A DNA stretch of 64,000 nucleotides from Microbispora corallina (GTDB lineage: Bacteria; Actinomycetota; Actinomycetes; Streptosporangiales; Streptosporangiaceae): NCBI RefSeq assembly GCF_016863035.1, contig NZ_BOOC01000013.1, positions 1 to 64,000 on the forward strand. Direction: 5' to 3'. Both the position numbers and the translations under genes were made by a program. Position 1 is the stretch's first letter. Each line of letters opens with the position of its first letter. Below the pieces are notes generated by a model that saw only the letters and a program-made list of their open reading frames with translations, was not told the DNA's origin and searched no databases. Of the stretch, positions 55,526-63,028 are shown piece after piece.

Positions 55526-55553
55526 GAAGCCCCGGGCGATAGCCCGGGGCTTC
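55526..55553 (-). terminator. Terminator downstream of tRNA-Lys
   Basis: GAAGCCCCGGGC (55526-55537) pairs perfectly with GCCCGGGGCTTC (55542-55553) around a GATA loop, 9 bp past the tRNA 3' end. Confidence 0.85.
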
Positions 55554-55561
55554 TCGGCAGG

Positions 55562-55635
55562 TGCGCCGCCAGGGACTCGAACCCCGGACCCGCTGATTAA
55601 GAGTCAGCTGCTCTAACCAACTGAGCTAGCGGCGC
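55562..55635 (-). tRNA. tRNA-Lys (CUU anticodon)
   Basis: 74 nt on the minus strand. The acceptor arm GCGCCGC/GCGGCGC closes the molecule, with discriminator A. The D arm has TAGCTCAGTTGG, the anticodon arm GCTGA-CTCTTAA-TCAGC gives anticodon CTT, and the T arm has GGTTCGAGTCC. CCA is not encoded. A terminator follows, and a decayed element lies beyond it. Confidence 0.97.
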
Positions 55636-55737
55636 ATGACCCCCACCAGATTAGCGCCACTTCGCCCCCACTCGCGCCACTCTTAGGGGCCAGAGGGACA
55701 TATGGGACTAATGGGATGATCCTTACGTGCAGAAGAC

Positions 55738-55761
55738 GTTTCCGCCCGCGTCGCCGGGTAG
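55738..55761 (+). promoter_or_regulatory. SigB-type promoter of the PRC-barrel gene
   Basis: GTTT (55738-55741), 14 bp, GGGTAG (55756-55761), matching the actinobacterial SigB/SigF-type consensus (GTTT-N14-16-GGGTA). The start codon lies 29 nt downstream with its own ribosome site. Upstream, GGGAC, GGGAC and GGGAT recur every 9 bp (55695, 55704, 55713). Confidence 0.6.
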
Positions 55762-55790
55762 GGGTCGAGGTGACGAAGGGAGTGAGAACC

Positions 55791-56153
55791 ATGACACCGG
55801 ATCTGTGGTCGTACCCCTCGAGCGTGTACGACACCAGTCGGAACCTGGACGTGGTCGGTTACGACGTCCAGGCCACGGACGGAAAGATCGGGTCGGTGGA
55901 CGAAGCGACCTACGACGCCAGCCAGAGCTACATCGTCGTGGACACCGGTCCCTGGATCTTCGGCAAGAAGGTCATGCTGCCCGCGAGCGTGGTCACGCAG
56001 ATCGACCCCGAGGAGCGGAAGGTCTTCGTGAGCCGGACCAAGCAGGAGATCAAGAACGCGCCCGAGTTCGACGAGGCCGCGTTCAAGGAGTCGGACTACC
56101 GCGACCGCCTCGGCGAGTACTACGGTCGCTTCCCCTACACCGGCAGCCTGTAG
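55791..56153 (+). CDS. PRC-barrel domain protein
   Basis: 120 aa cytosolic. One PRC-barrel (about 18-75: VVGYDVQATDGKIGSVDEATYD ... SYIVVDTG) precedes a short tail rich in acidic and Tyr residues. PRC-barrel proteins of this size are typical general-stress proteins in actinobacteria. ATG 55791 has GAAGGGAG upstream. A strong terminator follows. Expression from a SigB-type promoter fits the family. Confidence 0.87.
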   Translation: MTPDLWSYPSSVYDTSRNLDVVGYDVQATDGKIGSVDEATYDASQSYIVVDTGPWIFGKKVMLPASVVTQIDPEERKVFVSRTKQEIKNAPEFDEAAFKESDYRDRLGEYYGRFPYTGSL

Positions 56154-56174
56154 GCCGCCGGCCCGAGAACGAGA

Positions 56175-56204
56175 GGAGCCGCACCCCTTCGGGGGTGCGG
56201 CTCC
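56175..56204. terminator. Bidirectional terminator with UUCG loop
   Basis: GGAGCCGCACCCC (56175-56187), TTCG, GGGGTGCGGCTCC (56192-56204): a perfect 13-bp stem with a stable tetraloop between convergent genes. Confidence 0.9.
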
Positions 56205-56233
56205 TCCCCTGTGCGGGGACGACGCGGCGCAGG

Positions 56234-56830
56234 TCAGGGCCAGCGCACGTCCGGCGCGGGAGTCGTCGGAGCGATGACGCGGAGACGTTCCAGCAGCGTG
56301 ATGAACGTCGACGCGTACGGCGACGGGGCGACGACCGAGGCCACCTTGTCCCAGTCGACCTGCTCCCGCATGGCGCGGACCACCGGCAGCAGGCCGCCGT
56401 AGTCGCAAGCGTGCTCGGACAGCGGAAGGATCCACGAGATCACCAGGTCGGTGGCCTCGAGGACCGGGAGGCTGAGCGCGGCCGTGTTGATGGACTCCGA
56501 TCGCGCGATCATGGCCTCGGTCACGGGCCTGTCGGCGAGAGAGAAGATCAGATCGACCAGGACGCCCTCCTCGTCGAAAGCTTTGACCAGCCAGTCCTCC
56601 GGGGGCTTCGCGGTGCGGAAGCCCATGTTCTCCAGGGTCTTGAGGGCGAGCGGGACGTCTTCCTCGACAAGGGCGAAGTCGACGTCGTGCAGTGAAGGCG
56701 CGGCGCCCCTCGCGTAGCCTGCGCAGCCTCCGGCCAGGGCGAAACGGACCCCGGCCTCCTTCAGGCCCGCTCCGGCGCGCTTGAGCGTCTCTAGGATCGC
56801 GTCGGTGACGGCGTGACTGTGACTACCCAC
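56234..56830 (-). CDS. Nucleotidyltransferase-fold protein
   Basis: 198 aa. VRFALAGGCAGYARGAAPSLHDVDFALVE carries the GG and DxD metal motif of the nucleotidyltransferase superfamily (AbiEii/MNT-like), followed by a helical C-terminal part. It may modify tRNA, protein or drugs; no partner gene is adjacent. Apparently intact, unlike the truncated relative 1 kb away. Confidence 0.78.
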   Translation of the reverse strand: MGSHSHAVTDAILETLKRAGAGLKEAGVRFALAGGCAGYARGAAPSLHDVDFALVEEDVPLALKTLENMGFRTAKPPEDWLVKAFDEEGVLVDLIFSLADRPVTEAMIARSESINTAALSLPVLEATDLVISWILPLSEHACDYGGLLPVVRAMREQVDWDKVASVVAPSPYASTFITLLERLRVIAPTTPAPDVRWP

Positions 56831-56851
56831 TCACGTCGCTTGCCCCGCCAT

Positions 56852-56876
56852 GTTCGCCGCAAACAATCGCGGGTAA
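56852..56876 (+). promoter_or_regulatory. SigB-like promoter of the DUF1360 gene
   Basis: GTTC (56852-56855), 15 bp, GGGTAA (56871-56876), then only 9 nt to ATG 56886 with no ribosome site. The message would be leaderless or nearly so. Confidence 0.5.
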
Positions 56877-56885
56877 AGCGGCTGC

Positions 56886-57389
56886 ATGACCGAGAGCCTC
56901 AAGGAAATCCAGCGTGAATACGCCGGTGAGGAGCGCCGCCCCCTGGCGTCGTACGCGCGGGTGCTCGCCGTGTACGGCGGCGCCGTCTCCGTCCTGCTGG
57001 CCGCCGGCCGTTTGACGGGCCGCCGGCCGCCGGAGCGGATCAGCCCGATGGACCTGGCGCTGATGGGACTGTTCACGCACCGGCTCTCCCGGACTCTGGC
57101 GAAGGACAGCGTCACGAGCCCCATCCGGGCGCCCTTCACCCGGTACGCGGGGGTGTCGGGGCCGGCGGAGCTGAAGGAGGAGGTCCGCGGCTCCGGCTGG
57201 AAGCACGCCCTGGGCGAGCTGCTGACCTGCCCGTTCTGCCTGGCTCAGTGGGTGGCGACCGGATACGCCGCCGGCATGGTGTTCGCTCCCCGGGTGACGC
57301 GGATGGCCGGCACGACGATGGCCGCCGTGGCGATCTCCGACTGGCTCCAGCTTGCCTACGGCCGGCTGATGAAGGCCGCCAATGGGTGA
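56886..57389 (+). CDS. DUF1360-family membrane protein
   Basis: 167 aa. One helix near residues 27-45 (VLAVYGGAVSVLLAAG) and two near the C-terminus (WVATGYAAGMVFAPRVTRMAGTT). The signature CPFCLAQW holds two Cys (TCPFC) that could bind metal or form a disulfide. The DUF1360 fold is found in bacteria and phages without a known job. The next gene overlaps the 3' end by 8 bp, so they are coupled. Confidence 0.8.
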   Translation: MTESLKEIQREYAGEERRPLASYARVLAVYGGAVSVLLAAGRLTGRRPPERISPMDLALMGLFTHRLSRTLAKDSVTSPIRAPFTRYAGVSGPAELKEEVRGSGWKHALGELLTCPFCLAQWVATGYAAGMVFAPRVTRMAGTTMAAVAISDWLQLAYGRLMKAANG

Positions 57390-58002
57390 GCCGCCGGACG
57401 ACTCCCACCTGCCTGGCAACCCCGAGGAGAACCGGAAGGAACGGGTCGACCGCGAGCTCGGCGAGCTCCTGCAGGGCCTGCGGGTCGCCGCCACCGGCGT
57501 CCAGGTCCTGTTCGCGTTCCTCCTGACGCTGCCGTTCTCGGCCGGGTTCGAGAAGGTGGACCAGACGGTCCGCTGGATGTTCTACGTGGCCGTGCTGGCC
57601 GCGGCCGTGGCGTCCATCTGCCTGATCGCGCCGGCCACACAGCACCGCATCCTGTTCCGCTCGGGCCTGAAGGAGGTCATGCTGCACCGGGCCAACCGGC
57701 TCGGCGTGGCCGGCGGGGCCGCCCTGGCGATCTCGATGACGTTCGCGACCGGGCTCGTCGTCGAGGCGCTGGCCGGCGCCTGGCCCGCCGCGCTCGTGGC
57801 GGCGGTCGTCGCCGGGCTGAGCGGGTGGCTCTGGTTCGTCCAGCCGCTGCTGTCGCTGCGCGCGGCCGGCACCCGGACGGACGGCACGCCCCGGCCGAGG
57901 TCGGCGGGCGCCGCGAACGCCCCGGCCGGGCCGAACTCCCCGGACGCGGCGAAAGCCCCTGACGCGCCGGACACCGGCGACGACCGCCTCACCCGCGCGT
58001 GA
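57382..58002 (+). CDS. DUF6328-like membrane protein
   Basis: 206 aa. A charged N-terminus (NPEENRKERVDRELGELLQGLRVAATGVQVLFAFLLTLPF) leads to four hydrophobic segments and a long acidic/Pro tail. The helical bundle with the early ELxxLLQGLR motif matches small actinobacterial membrane proteins of unknown function. Starts inside the DUF1360 gene. Confidence 0.78.
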   Translation: MGEPPDDSHLPGNPEENRKERVDRELGELLQGLRVAATGVQVLFAFLLTLPFSAGFEKVDQTVRWMFYVAVLAAAVASICLIAPATQHRILFRSGLKEVMLHRANRLGVAGGAALAISMTFATGLVVEALAGAWPAALVAAVVAGLSGWLWFVQPLLSLRAAGTRTDGTPRPRSAGAANAPAGPNSPDAAKAPDAPDTGDDRLTRA

Positions 58003-58033
58003 CGCGGCGGCCGGGCCGCCGCCGGCACCCCCT

Positions 58034-58067
58034 GCGGCCGGCTGGAAGCGCACACGCAGCCGGCCGC
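58034..58067. terminator. Bidirectional terminator between DUF6328 and F420 enzyme genes
   Basis: GCGGCCGGCT (58034-58043) pairs with AGCCGGCCGC (58058-58067) over a 14-nt loop, between convergent genes. Confidence 0.7.
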
Positions 58068-58074
58068 GTGAGGC

Positions 58075-59034
58075 TCAGCCGTTCTTGAGCCGCGGCAGGA
58101 TCTCCGAGGAGTAGAACGAGAAGAACCCGTCCTGCTCGGGGCCGATCTGCGACACGTAGACCTCGTCGTAGCCCGCGTCCACGTACTGCCGGATCGCCTC
58201 CAGGTGCGTCTGCGGATCGGGGCCGCAGGGGACGGACGCGGTGGCCGTCTCCTCGGTGACCAGCTGCGACAGCTGCTCGAAGTGCCGGGGCAGCGGCAGG
58301 AGCTGGTGGGCCTCCCCCGGGATGGCGTCGGTGGGCCACAGCCGGTGGACAGTCCTGCGGGCGTCGGCGGCGTCGGCGGCCCAGCAGACCTTGAATCCGC
58401 CCGCCGCCGGCTTGCCCTCGCCGCCGGCCTTGTGGAACGCCTCGATGAGGCTCGCCTCCGGGGCGGTCGAGACGTACCCGTCGCCGAGGCGCCCGGCGAG
58501 GTCGATGGCCTTGGGCCCGAAGCCGGAGATGTAGATGGGCGGCGGCTCGGCGGGCAGCGAGTAGATCCGGGCCGTGTCGACCTCGTAGAACTCGCCGTGG
58601 TACGTCACCAGCTCGCCGGTCCACAGCTCCCGGATGACGTGGAGGGCCTCCTCCAGCATGGCCTGGCGCTCCTCGGCCGGAGGCCACGCGTCCCCGAGGA
58701 TGTGCTCGTTGAGCGCCTCGCCCGTGCCCACCCCCAAGCGGAAACGGCCGTCCAGCAGGATCTGGGACGTCGCCGCCGCCTGGGCGATGACCGCCGGGTG
58801 GATGCGGATGAGCGGACAGGTCACGGCCGTCGTCACGGGCAGCGACACGGCCTCCGACAGCGCGCCGATGACCGACCAGACGAACCCGCTCTGCCCCTGC
58901 TCGTCCAGCCAGGGATGGTAATGGTCGGAGATCCAGAGGGCGTCGAACCCCGCCTGCTCGGCCAGCTTGGCCTGCCGGACCAGTTCCCTGGGGTCGTGCT
59001 CCTCGCTCGACAGGAAGTATCCGAACGTGGTCAT
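58075..59034 (-). CDS. F420-dependent LLM-class oxidoreductase, G6PD-like
   Basis: 319 aa TIM-barrel enzyme using coenzyme F420. Landmarks are GYFLSSEEHDPRELVRQAKLAEQAGFDALWISDHYHPWLDEQGQSGFVWSVIG at the start (given as short motifs: EQAGFDALW, SDHYHPW, GRFRLGVGTGEALNE, ISGFGPKA, GDGYVS). This group includes F420-dependent glucose-6-phosphate dehydrogenase and relatives with other alcohols. Supports a F420-making actinobacterium. A SigB-like promoter lies 9 nt before the ATG. Confidence 0.87.
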   Translation of the reverse strand: MTTFGYFLSSEEHDPRELVRQAKLAEQAGFDALWISDHYHPWLDEQGQSGFVWSVIGALSEAVSLPVTTAVTCPLIRIHPAVIAQAAATSQILLDGRFRLGVGTGEALNEHILGDAWPPAEERQAMLEEALHVIRELWTGELVTYHGEFYEVDTARIYSLPAEPPPIYISGFGPKAIDLAGRLGDGYVSTAPEASLIEAFHKAGGEGKPAAGGFKVCWAADAADARRTVHRLWPTDAIPGEAHQLLPLPRHFEQLSQLVTEETATASVPCGPDPQTHLEAIRQYVDAGYDEVYVSQIGPEQDGFFSFYSSEILPRLKNG

Positions 59035-59043
59035 GCCACGTCC

Positions 59044-59067
59044 CTGCCCGGATCCGGTAATGCAAAC
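59044..59067 (-). promoter_or_regulatory. SigB-like promoter of the F420 enzyme gene
   Basis: On the minus strand GTTT (59067-59064), 14 bp, GGGCAG (59049-59044), then 9 nt to the ATG at 59034. A similar GTTA-N15-GGGCAG-N9-ATG occurs on the plus strand at 59121-59155 before the divergent small membrane protein. Both would give almost leaderless messages. Confidence 0.4.
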
Positions 59068-59154
59068 GCCATGGACACCGGATTCGACGGCAAATTCGAT
59101 GGCGCGTGATGCTCGATGATGTTACGAGCCCTTTTGTCAGGGCAGTGGAGGGCC

Positions 59155-59304
59155 ATGGCTACTCTGCTTTGGATCATCGCCGTGGTACTGGTGATCGCCG
59201 GGATCTACGTCATCCTGGCCCGTCGGGACATCCTCTGGGGGATCGTCCTCATCGTTCTCGGGTTCCTCGTCGGCCCGGGGGGCGTCAGCATCTTCAATCC
59301 CTAG
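59155..59304 (+). CDS. Small membrane protein
   Basis: 49 aa: two hydrophobic segments (LLWIIAVVLVIAGIYVILA and WGIVLIVLGFLVGPGG) separated by the short RRDIL turn, ending GGVSIFNP. This GPGGVSIF type of miniprotein is widespread and unstudied in actinobacteria. ATG 59155 has GGAGG upstream; a longer frame upstream is unsupported. Followed by a very strong terminator. Confidence 0.75.
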   Translation: MATLLWIIAVVLVIAGIYVILARRDILWGIVLIVLGFLVGPGGVSIFNP

Positions 59305-59322
59305 CCACCTCGCACTAGCGGT

Positions 59323-59364
59323 ACAGGACGGCGGCCGGCCTCTCGGGGCCGGCCGCCGTCCTGT
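59323..59364. terminator. Bidirectional terminator with 18-bp stem
   Basis: ACAGGACGGCGGCCGGCC (59323-59340) and GGCCGGCCGCCGTCCTGT (59347-59364) pair perfectly with a 6-nt loop, between convergent genes. Confidence 0.9.
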
Positions 59365-59413
59365 CCGGAGACGGGCCGTCGCCCGCCGCCGGATGCGGCA
59401 CGGCGGCGGACGG

Positions 59414-60142
59414 TCAGCAGTAGTCGCCGTCGAGGCAGTAGACGGTGTACGCGTGCTTGATGACCGGCAACGCGACGTTGCGCACGCGGATGCCGCCGGG
59501 GGTGACGCCCTTCTCTGTGCCCGCGTGGGCGTGCCCGTGGACGAACAGGTCGGCGCCCTCGGAGTCGGCCGCCTCGGCGAGGAGATAGCTGCCGAGGAAG
59601 GGGTAGATCTCCGGCGGCTCGCCCATCAGCGTGTCCTTGACCGGCGAGTAGTGGCTCAGCACGATCTTGTGGTCGGCCTCCAGGTCCTTCAGCGCCCACC
59701 GCCAGCGCTCGGCGATCTCACGGGTGTGCCGGACGAACGCCTTGGTCTCCGGCTCGCCGAACTCGCTGGCGCACTTGCCGGCGAACCCGCCGCCGAAGCC
59801 CTTGCCGCCCGCCACCCCGAGCCGTACGCCGTCGACGGGCAGCACGGCGGCCTCGTCGTCGAGCACGATGATCCCGGCGTCCCGCAGGATGGAGATGATG
59901 TCCCGGTCGTGGTCGGAGTGGTAGTCGTGGTTGCCCAGCACGGCGACGACGGGGATCTGCAGGTCGCGCAGCTCGTCGGCGACGACCCGGCCCTCCTCCA
60001 CCGTGCCGTGCCTGGTCAAGTCACCGCCGACCAGCAGAACGTCCGCGCGGCGCTCGATGCCCTCGAGCTTCTTTCGATAGTGACCGCGCAGGTCCTCGCC
60101 CAGATGGATGTCCGCCACGGCGGCGATCCTCAGCTCCCTCAC
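59414..60142 (-). CDS. Calcineurin-like metallophosphoesterase
   Basis: 242 aa. Metal-ligand motifs are ADIHLGE, VGGDLT, LGNHDYH, LSHYSP and GHAHAG, all intact. The enzyme would cleave phosphoesters of cyclic nucleotides, sugars or nucleotides in the cytosol. Its ATG overlaps the BON gene stop as ATGA, so both are made from one message. Confidence 0.88.
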   Translation of the reverse strand: MRELRIAAVADIHLGEDLRGHYRKKLEGIERRADVLLVGGDLTRHGTVEEGRVVADELRDLQIPVVAVLGNHDYHSDHDRDIISILRDAGIIVLDDEAAVLPVDGVRLGVAGGKGFGGGFAGKCASEFGEPETKAFVRHTREIAERWRWALKDLEADHKIVLSHYSPVKDTLMGEPPEIYPFLGSYLLAEAADSEGADLFVHGHAHAGTEKGVTPGGIRVRNVALPVIKHAYTVYCLDGDYC

Positions 60143-60384
60143 AGGTGCTCCTCCTCCCCCGGCTCCCTCACCTCGACAAGAGTGATCTCGTTGTGGACCC
60201 GCAGCCCGGGCGCCGCCTCCCGCGCGACGTCCTCGATCTGGTGCCGCCGCTCCTCGCAGGAGACCTGGCCGCGCAGGTACACCTGCTCCCCGCGCACGTC
60301 CACGCGGATGCCCAGCTCGTTGGTCCTGTCGTCCTCCGCCAGCGCCCGCTGCACACGGGCCGCGACATAGTGCGGCGTCTCCAT
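60139..60384 (-). CDS. BON-domain protein
   Basis: 81 aa, one BON domain filling the chain (VAARVQRALAEDDRTNELGIRVDVRGEQVYLRGQV, then IEDVAREAAPGLRVHNEITLV). No signal peptide. BON modules bind membrane or ligands and are typical stress proteins. ATG 60384 is chosen; an upstream frame has no support. A SigB-like promoter lies 31 nt before the start. Confidence 0.83.
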   Translation of the reverse strand: METPHYVAARVQRALAEDDRTNELGIRVDVRGEQVYLRGQVSCEERRHQIEDVAREAAPGLRVHNEITLVEVREPGEEEHL

Positions 60385-60414
60385 GGCTTCCCCCTCGATG
60401 CTGTACGGATAGCG

Positions 60415-60439
60415 CTGCCCGGCGCTTTCCTGACGAAAC
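60415..60439 (-). promoter_or_regulatory. SigB-like promoter of the BON-phosphoesterase operon
   Basis: On the minus strand GTTT (60439-60436), 15 bp, GGGCAG (60420-60415), 30 nt before ATG 60384. The second element differs from GGGTA by one base. Confidence 0.45.
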
Positions 60440-60843
60440 CAGTGGTTTGGCGGCGGCAGCCCTGGATATGGTGAATGAAGTTCCTGGTGCCTAAGACGCA
60501 GGTACCTCCTTGGCGTGAGCATGCCGTGTTGGAGGACCGTCTTGGGAACGGGTCACTCGCTCTCCCCTCGCCCTGACCGCAGTGTCAGCGGCAGCGGGTC
60601 CGCCCGTCTTCACACGCCCACGGCCTCCGGCCACGCCGCCTTCCCGCCCCACGGGGGCCGCGCCCGCGCCGACGCCGGCCGCACCGCCTCCGCCACCTCC
60701 GGCCGTACCGCCTCCATCGGCGCCGCCGCCCGGAGCGAGCTGTCGCGGGCCGCTCCCCTCCGCCCGTCCACCGGGCTCATTCACCTGGACTCCCTGACCC
60801 CCGAGCCGGGTACTCGCCACTGCCGCTCACGGAGGAACCCCCA
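60440..60843. other. Gene-free stretch before the glycosyltransferase gene
   Basis: About 400 bp. Bases 60590-60760 are almost all C and G with runs such as CCGCCTCCGCCACC, giving long Pro/Arg-rich open frames that look like chance. GGAGGAACC (60831-60839) just before 60844 is the ribosome site of the next gene. I see no RNA gene or repeat. Confidence 0.5.
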
Positions 60844-62052
60844 GTGAAGATCGCCATGGTCTCGGAGCACGCCAGCCCGCTCGCCACGCTCGGAGGTGTG
60901 GACGCCGGCGGCCAGAACGTGCACGTCGCGGCCCTCGCCCGCGCGCTCGCCGAGCTCGGTCACGAGGTGACCGTCTACACCCGCAGGGACCGTGAGGACC
61001 TGCCCGAATCCGTCGGCTTCTGCCCCGGCGTGACCGTCGTCCACGTGCCCGCGGGCCCCGCCGCCGAGATCCCCAAGGACGAGATCCTCCCCTGGGTCCC
61101 CCAGTTCGGGAAGTGGCTGCACGACCGGTGGCTGTTCGACCGCCCCGACATCGTGCACAGCCACTTCTGGATGAGCGGCCTGGCCGCCCTGTCCGCCGCG
61201 GAGCGCCTGCGCATCCCGGTCGTGCACACCTACCACGCGCTCGGCAGCGTCAAGCGCCGCCACCAGGGCCCCGCGGACACCAGCCCGCGTGAGCGCGTCG
61301 AGGCGGAGGCAGACATCGGCCGCCGGGCCGACGCCGTCATCGCCACCTGCTGCGACGAGATCGACGAGCTGATCCGGATGCGGGTGCCCCGCCGGGTCAC
61401 CCGGGTCGTCCCCTGCGGCGTGGACACCTCCGTCTTCCACCCGCACGTCGAGCCGCTGGAACGGCCCGAGCGGCCGCGGCTGCTGTCGGTCGGCCGTCTC
61501 GTGCCGCGCAAGGGCGTCGACACCACGATCCGGGCGCTCCAGTACCTGAAGGACGCCGAACTCGTCATCGCCGGCGGCCCGGCGGCGGCCGAGCTCCACC
61601 ACGACCCCGAGGTCACCCGGCTCCGCTGGCTCGCCGCGCAGGCCGGGGTGGCCGACCGGGTGAGCTTCCTCGGCCGGGTCGGCCGCGACACCCTGCCCGC
61701 GCTCATGCGCTCGGCGAGCGCCGTCGTCTCGGTGCCGTGGTACGAGCCGTTCGGGATGGTGACGCTGGAGGCCATGGCCAGCGGCGTGCCCGTCGTCGCC
61801 ACCGCCGTCGGCGGCCAGAAGGAGACCGTGGTCAACAACGTGACCGGCGTCCTGGTGCCGCCGCGCAAGCCCGTCGTGCTGGCCAGGGCCCTGCGCAGGC
61901 TCCTGGACGACCCGGTCCGCCGCACGGCGTACGGCATCGCGGGGGCCGACCGGGCCCGGGCGCGGTACGGCTGGACCCGGATCGCGGCCGAGACCCTCGC
62001 CGCCTACGAACGGGTGCTGTCGGCCCGCCAGCTGGAGAGGAGCGCCTCCTGA
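60844..62052 (+). CDS. GT4-family glycosyltransferase
   Basis: 402 aa GT-B enzyme. The N-terminal sugar-acceptor domain has GGVDAGGQNVHVAALARALAELGHEVTVYTRR (motif GGVDAGGQ), the donor domain has VGRLVPRKGVDTTIRAL and the Glu-containing YEPFGMVTLEAMASG retaining signature. The GGxDAGGQ start recalls sucrose-phosphate-synthase- and MshA-type enzymes. Likely donor is a nucleotide hexose; product unknown. It is paired with the GT9 gene 28 bp downstream. Confidence 0.87.
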   Translation: MKIAMVSEHASPLATLGGVDAGGQNVHVAALARALAELGHEVTVYTRRDREDLPESVGFCPGVTVVHVPAGPAAEIPKDEILPWVPQFGKWLHDRWLFDRPDIVHSHFWMSGLAALSAAERLRIPVVHTYHALGSVKRRHQGPADTSPRERVEAEADIGRRADAVIATCCDEIDELIRMRVPRRVTRVVPCGVDTSVFHPHVEPLERPERPRLLSVGRLVPRKGVDTTIRALQYLKDAELVIAGGPAAAELHHDPEVTRLRWLAAQAGVADRVSFLGRVGRDTLPALMRSASAVVSVPWYEPFGMVTLEAMASGVPVVATAVGGQKETVVNNVTGVLVPPRKPVVLARALRRLLDDPVRRTAYGIAGADRARARYGWTRIAAETLAAYERVLSARQLERSAS

Positions 62053-62080
62053 TGCGACACGCCCGACGCGGGGAGCGCTC

Positions 62081-62974
62081 ATGGCGGTGACGGCGCTCGT
62101 CCTCCGCTCCCATGGCATGGAGGGCCTGCTCACGGCCGTGCCCGCGCTGCGCGGCCTGCGGCGCGGAGGGCTGCGGGTCGTGCTCGCCTGCCCGCCCGAG
62201 CTGAGCGAGCTCGCGGCGCTGACCGGGGCCGTGGACCGGCTGCTGCCGGCCCGCGGCCTCACGCCGCTCGCCTGGCCGGGACCGGGGGAGGACGAGGCCC
62301 TCCACCCGCTCCTGCCGGAGATCGCGGTGAATCTGCACGGCCGGGGGCCGCAGAGCCACCGCGTCCTGCTGGACCTCGGGCCGCGCCGCCTGTGGGCGTA
62401 CGCGCACGAGGCGGTCCCGCGCGTCGCCGGCCCGCGGTGGGACCCGTCCGAGCCCGGCGTGCAGCGGTGGTGCCGCCTCGTCCAGTGGTACGGCGTGCCG
62501 GCCGACCCGGACGACCTGCGGCTGCCCACCCCGATGGTGGCGAGCCCGGCGCCCGGGGCGGTCGTCATCCATCCCGGGGCCGGCGAGACCACTCTGCGCT
62601 GGCCACCCGACCGCTTCGCGACGGTCGCCAGGACGCTGGCGGACGAGGGCCTGCCGGTCGTCGTCACGGGCAGCCGGCGGGAGCGGCCGATGGCGCTGCT
62701 GGTCGCCACACGGGCCGTGCTCCCGCCGCAGATCGTGCTGGCCGGCCGGACGTCACTGCGCGAGCTGTGCGCGCTGGTGGCGGGGGCGCGACTGGTGATC
62801 GGCGCCGACCCGGGCATGGCCCGGCTCGCCATGTCGTACGGCACTCCGTCGGTCACCGTGTCGGCGCCGGACGGGCGGCGGCACCGGCTGCTCCATGAGA
62901 CCCCGGGCGGCGGGCTCCCGGCGGACGACGTCATCCGGGCCGCCTTCGCCGCCCTCGGCGCCGGCGTCCGCTGA
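62081..62974 (+). CDS. GT9/heptosyltransferase-like glycosyltransferase
   Basis: 297 aa. The fold matches ADP-heptose:LPS heptosyltransferases, with VVIHPGAGETTLRWPPDRFATVARTL and the donor-site DPGMARLAMSYGTPSV (in heptosyltransferases usually D(S/T)G). Such genes occur in actinomycetes without LPS and serve cell-wall or exopolysaccharide glycans. ATG 62081 lies just inside a gap after the GT4 gene, implying one transcript. Confidence 0.83.
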   Translation: MAVTALVLRSHGMEGLLTAVPALRGLRRGGLRVVLACPPELSELAALTGAVDRLLPARGLTPLAWPGPGEDEALHPLLPEIAVNLHGRGPQSHRVLLDLGPRRLWAYAHEAVPRVAGPRWDPSEPGVQRWCRLVQWYGVPADPDDLRLPTPMVASPAPGAVVIHPGAGETTLRWPPDRFATVARTLADEGLPVVVTGSRRERPMALLVATRAVLPPQIVLAGRTSLRELCALVAGARLVIGADPGMARLAMSYGTPSVTVSAPDGRRHRLLHETPGGGLPADDVIRAAFAALGAGVR

Positions 62975-63028
62975 CCGCGTCCCCGCCGTCGTGTCACTGC
63001 CGGCCGGCGAGCGGCGCCGTCGTGGCTC

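Noticed and set aside
60491..60847. Long open frames on both strands in the gap before the GT4 gene
   Set aside because: Composition is only Gly/Ala or Pro/Arg from a C-rich stretch; no ribosome site, no domain and no codon-position bias typical of genes.
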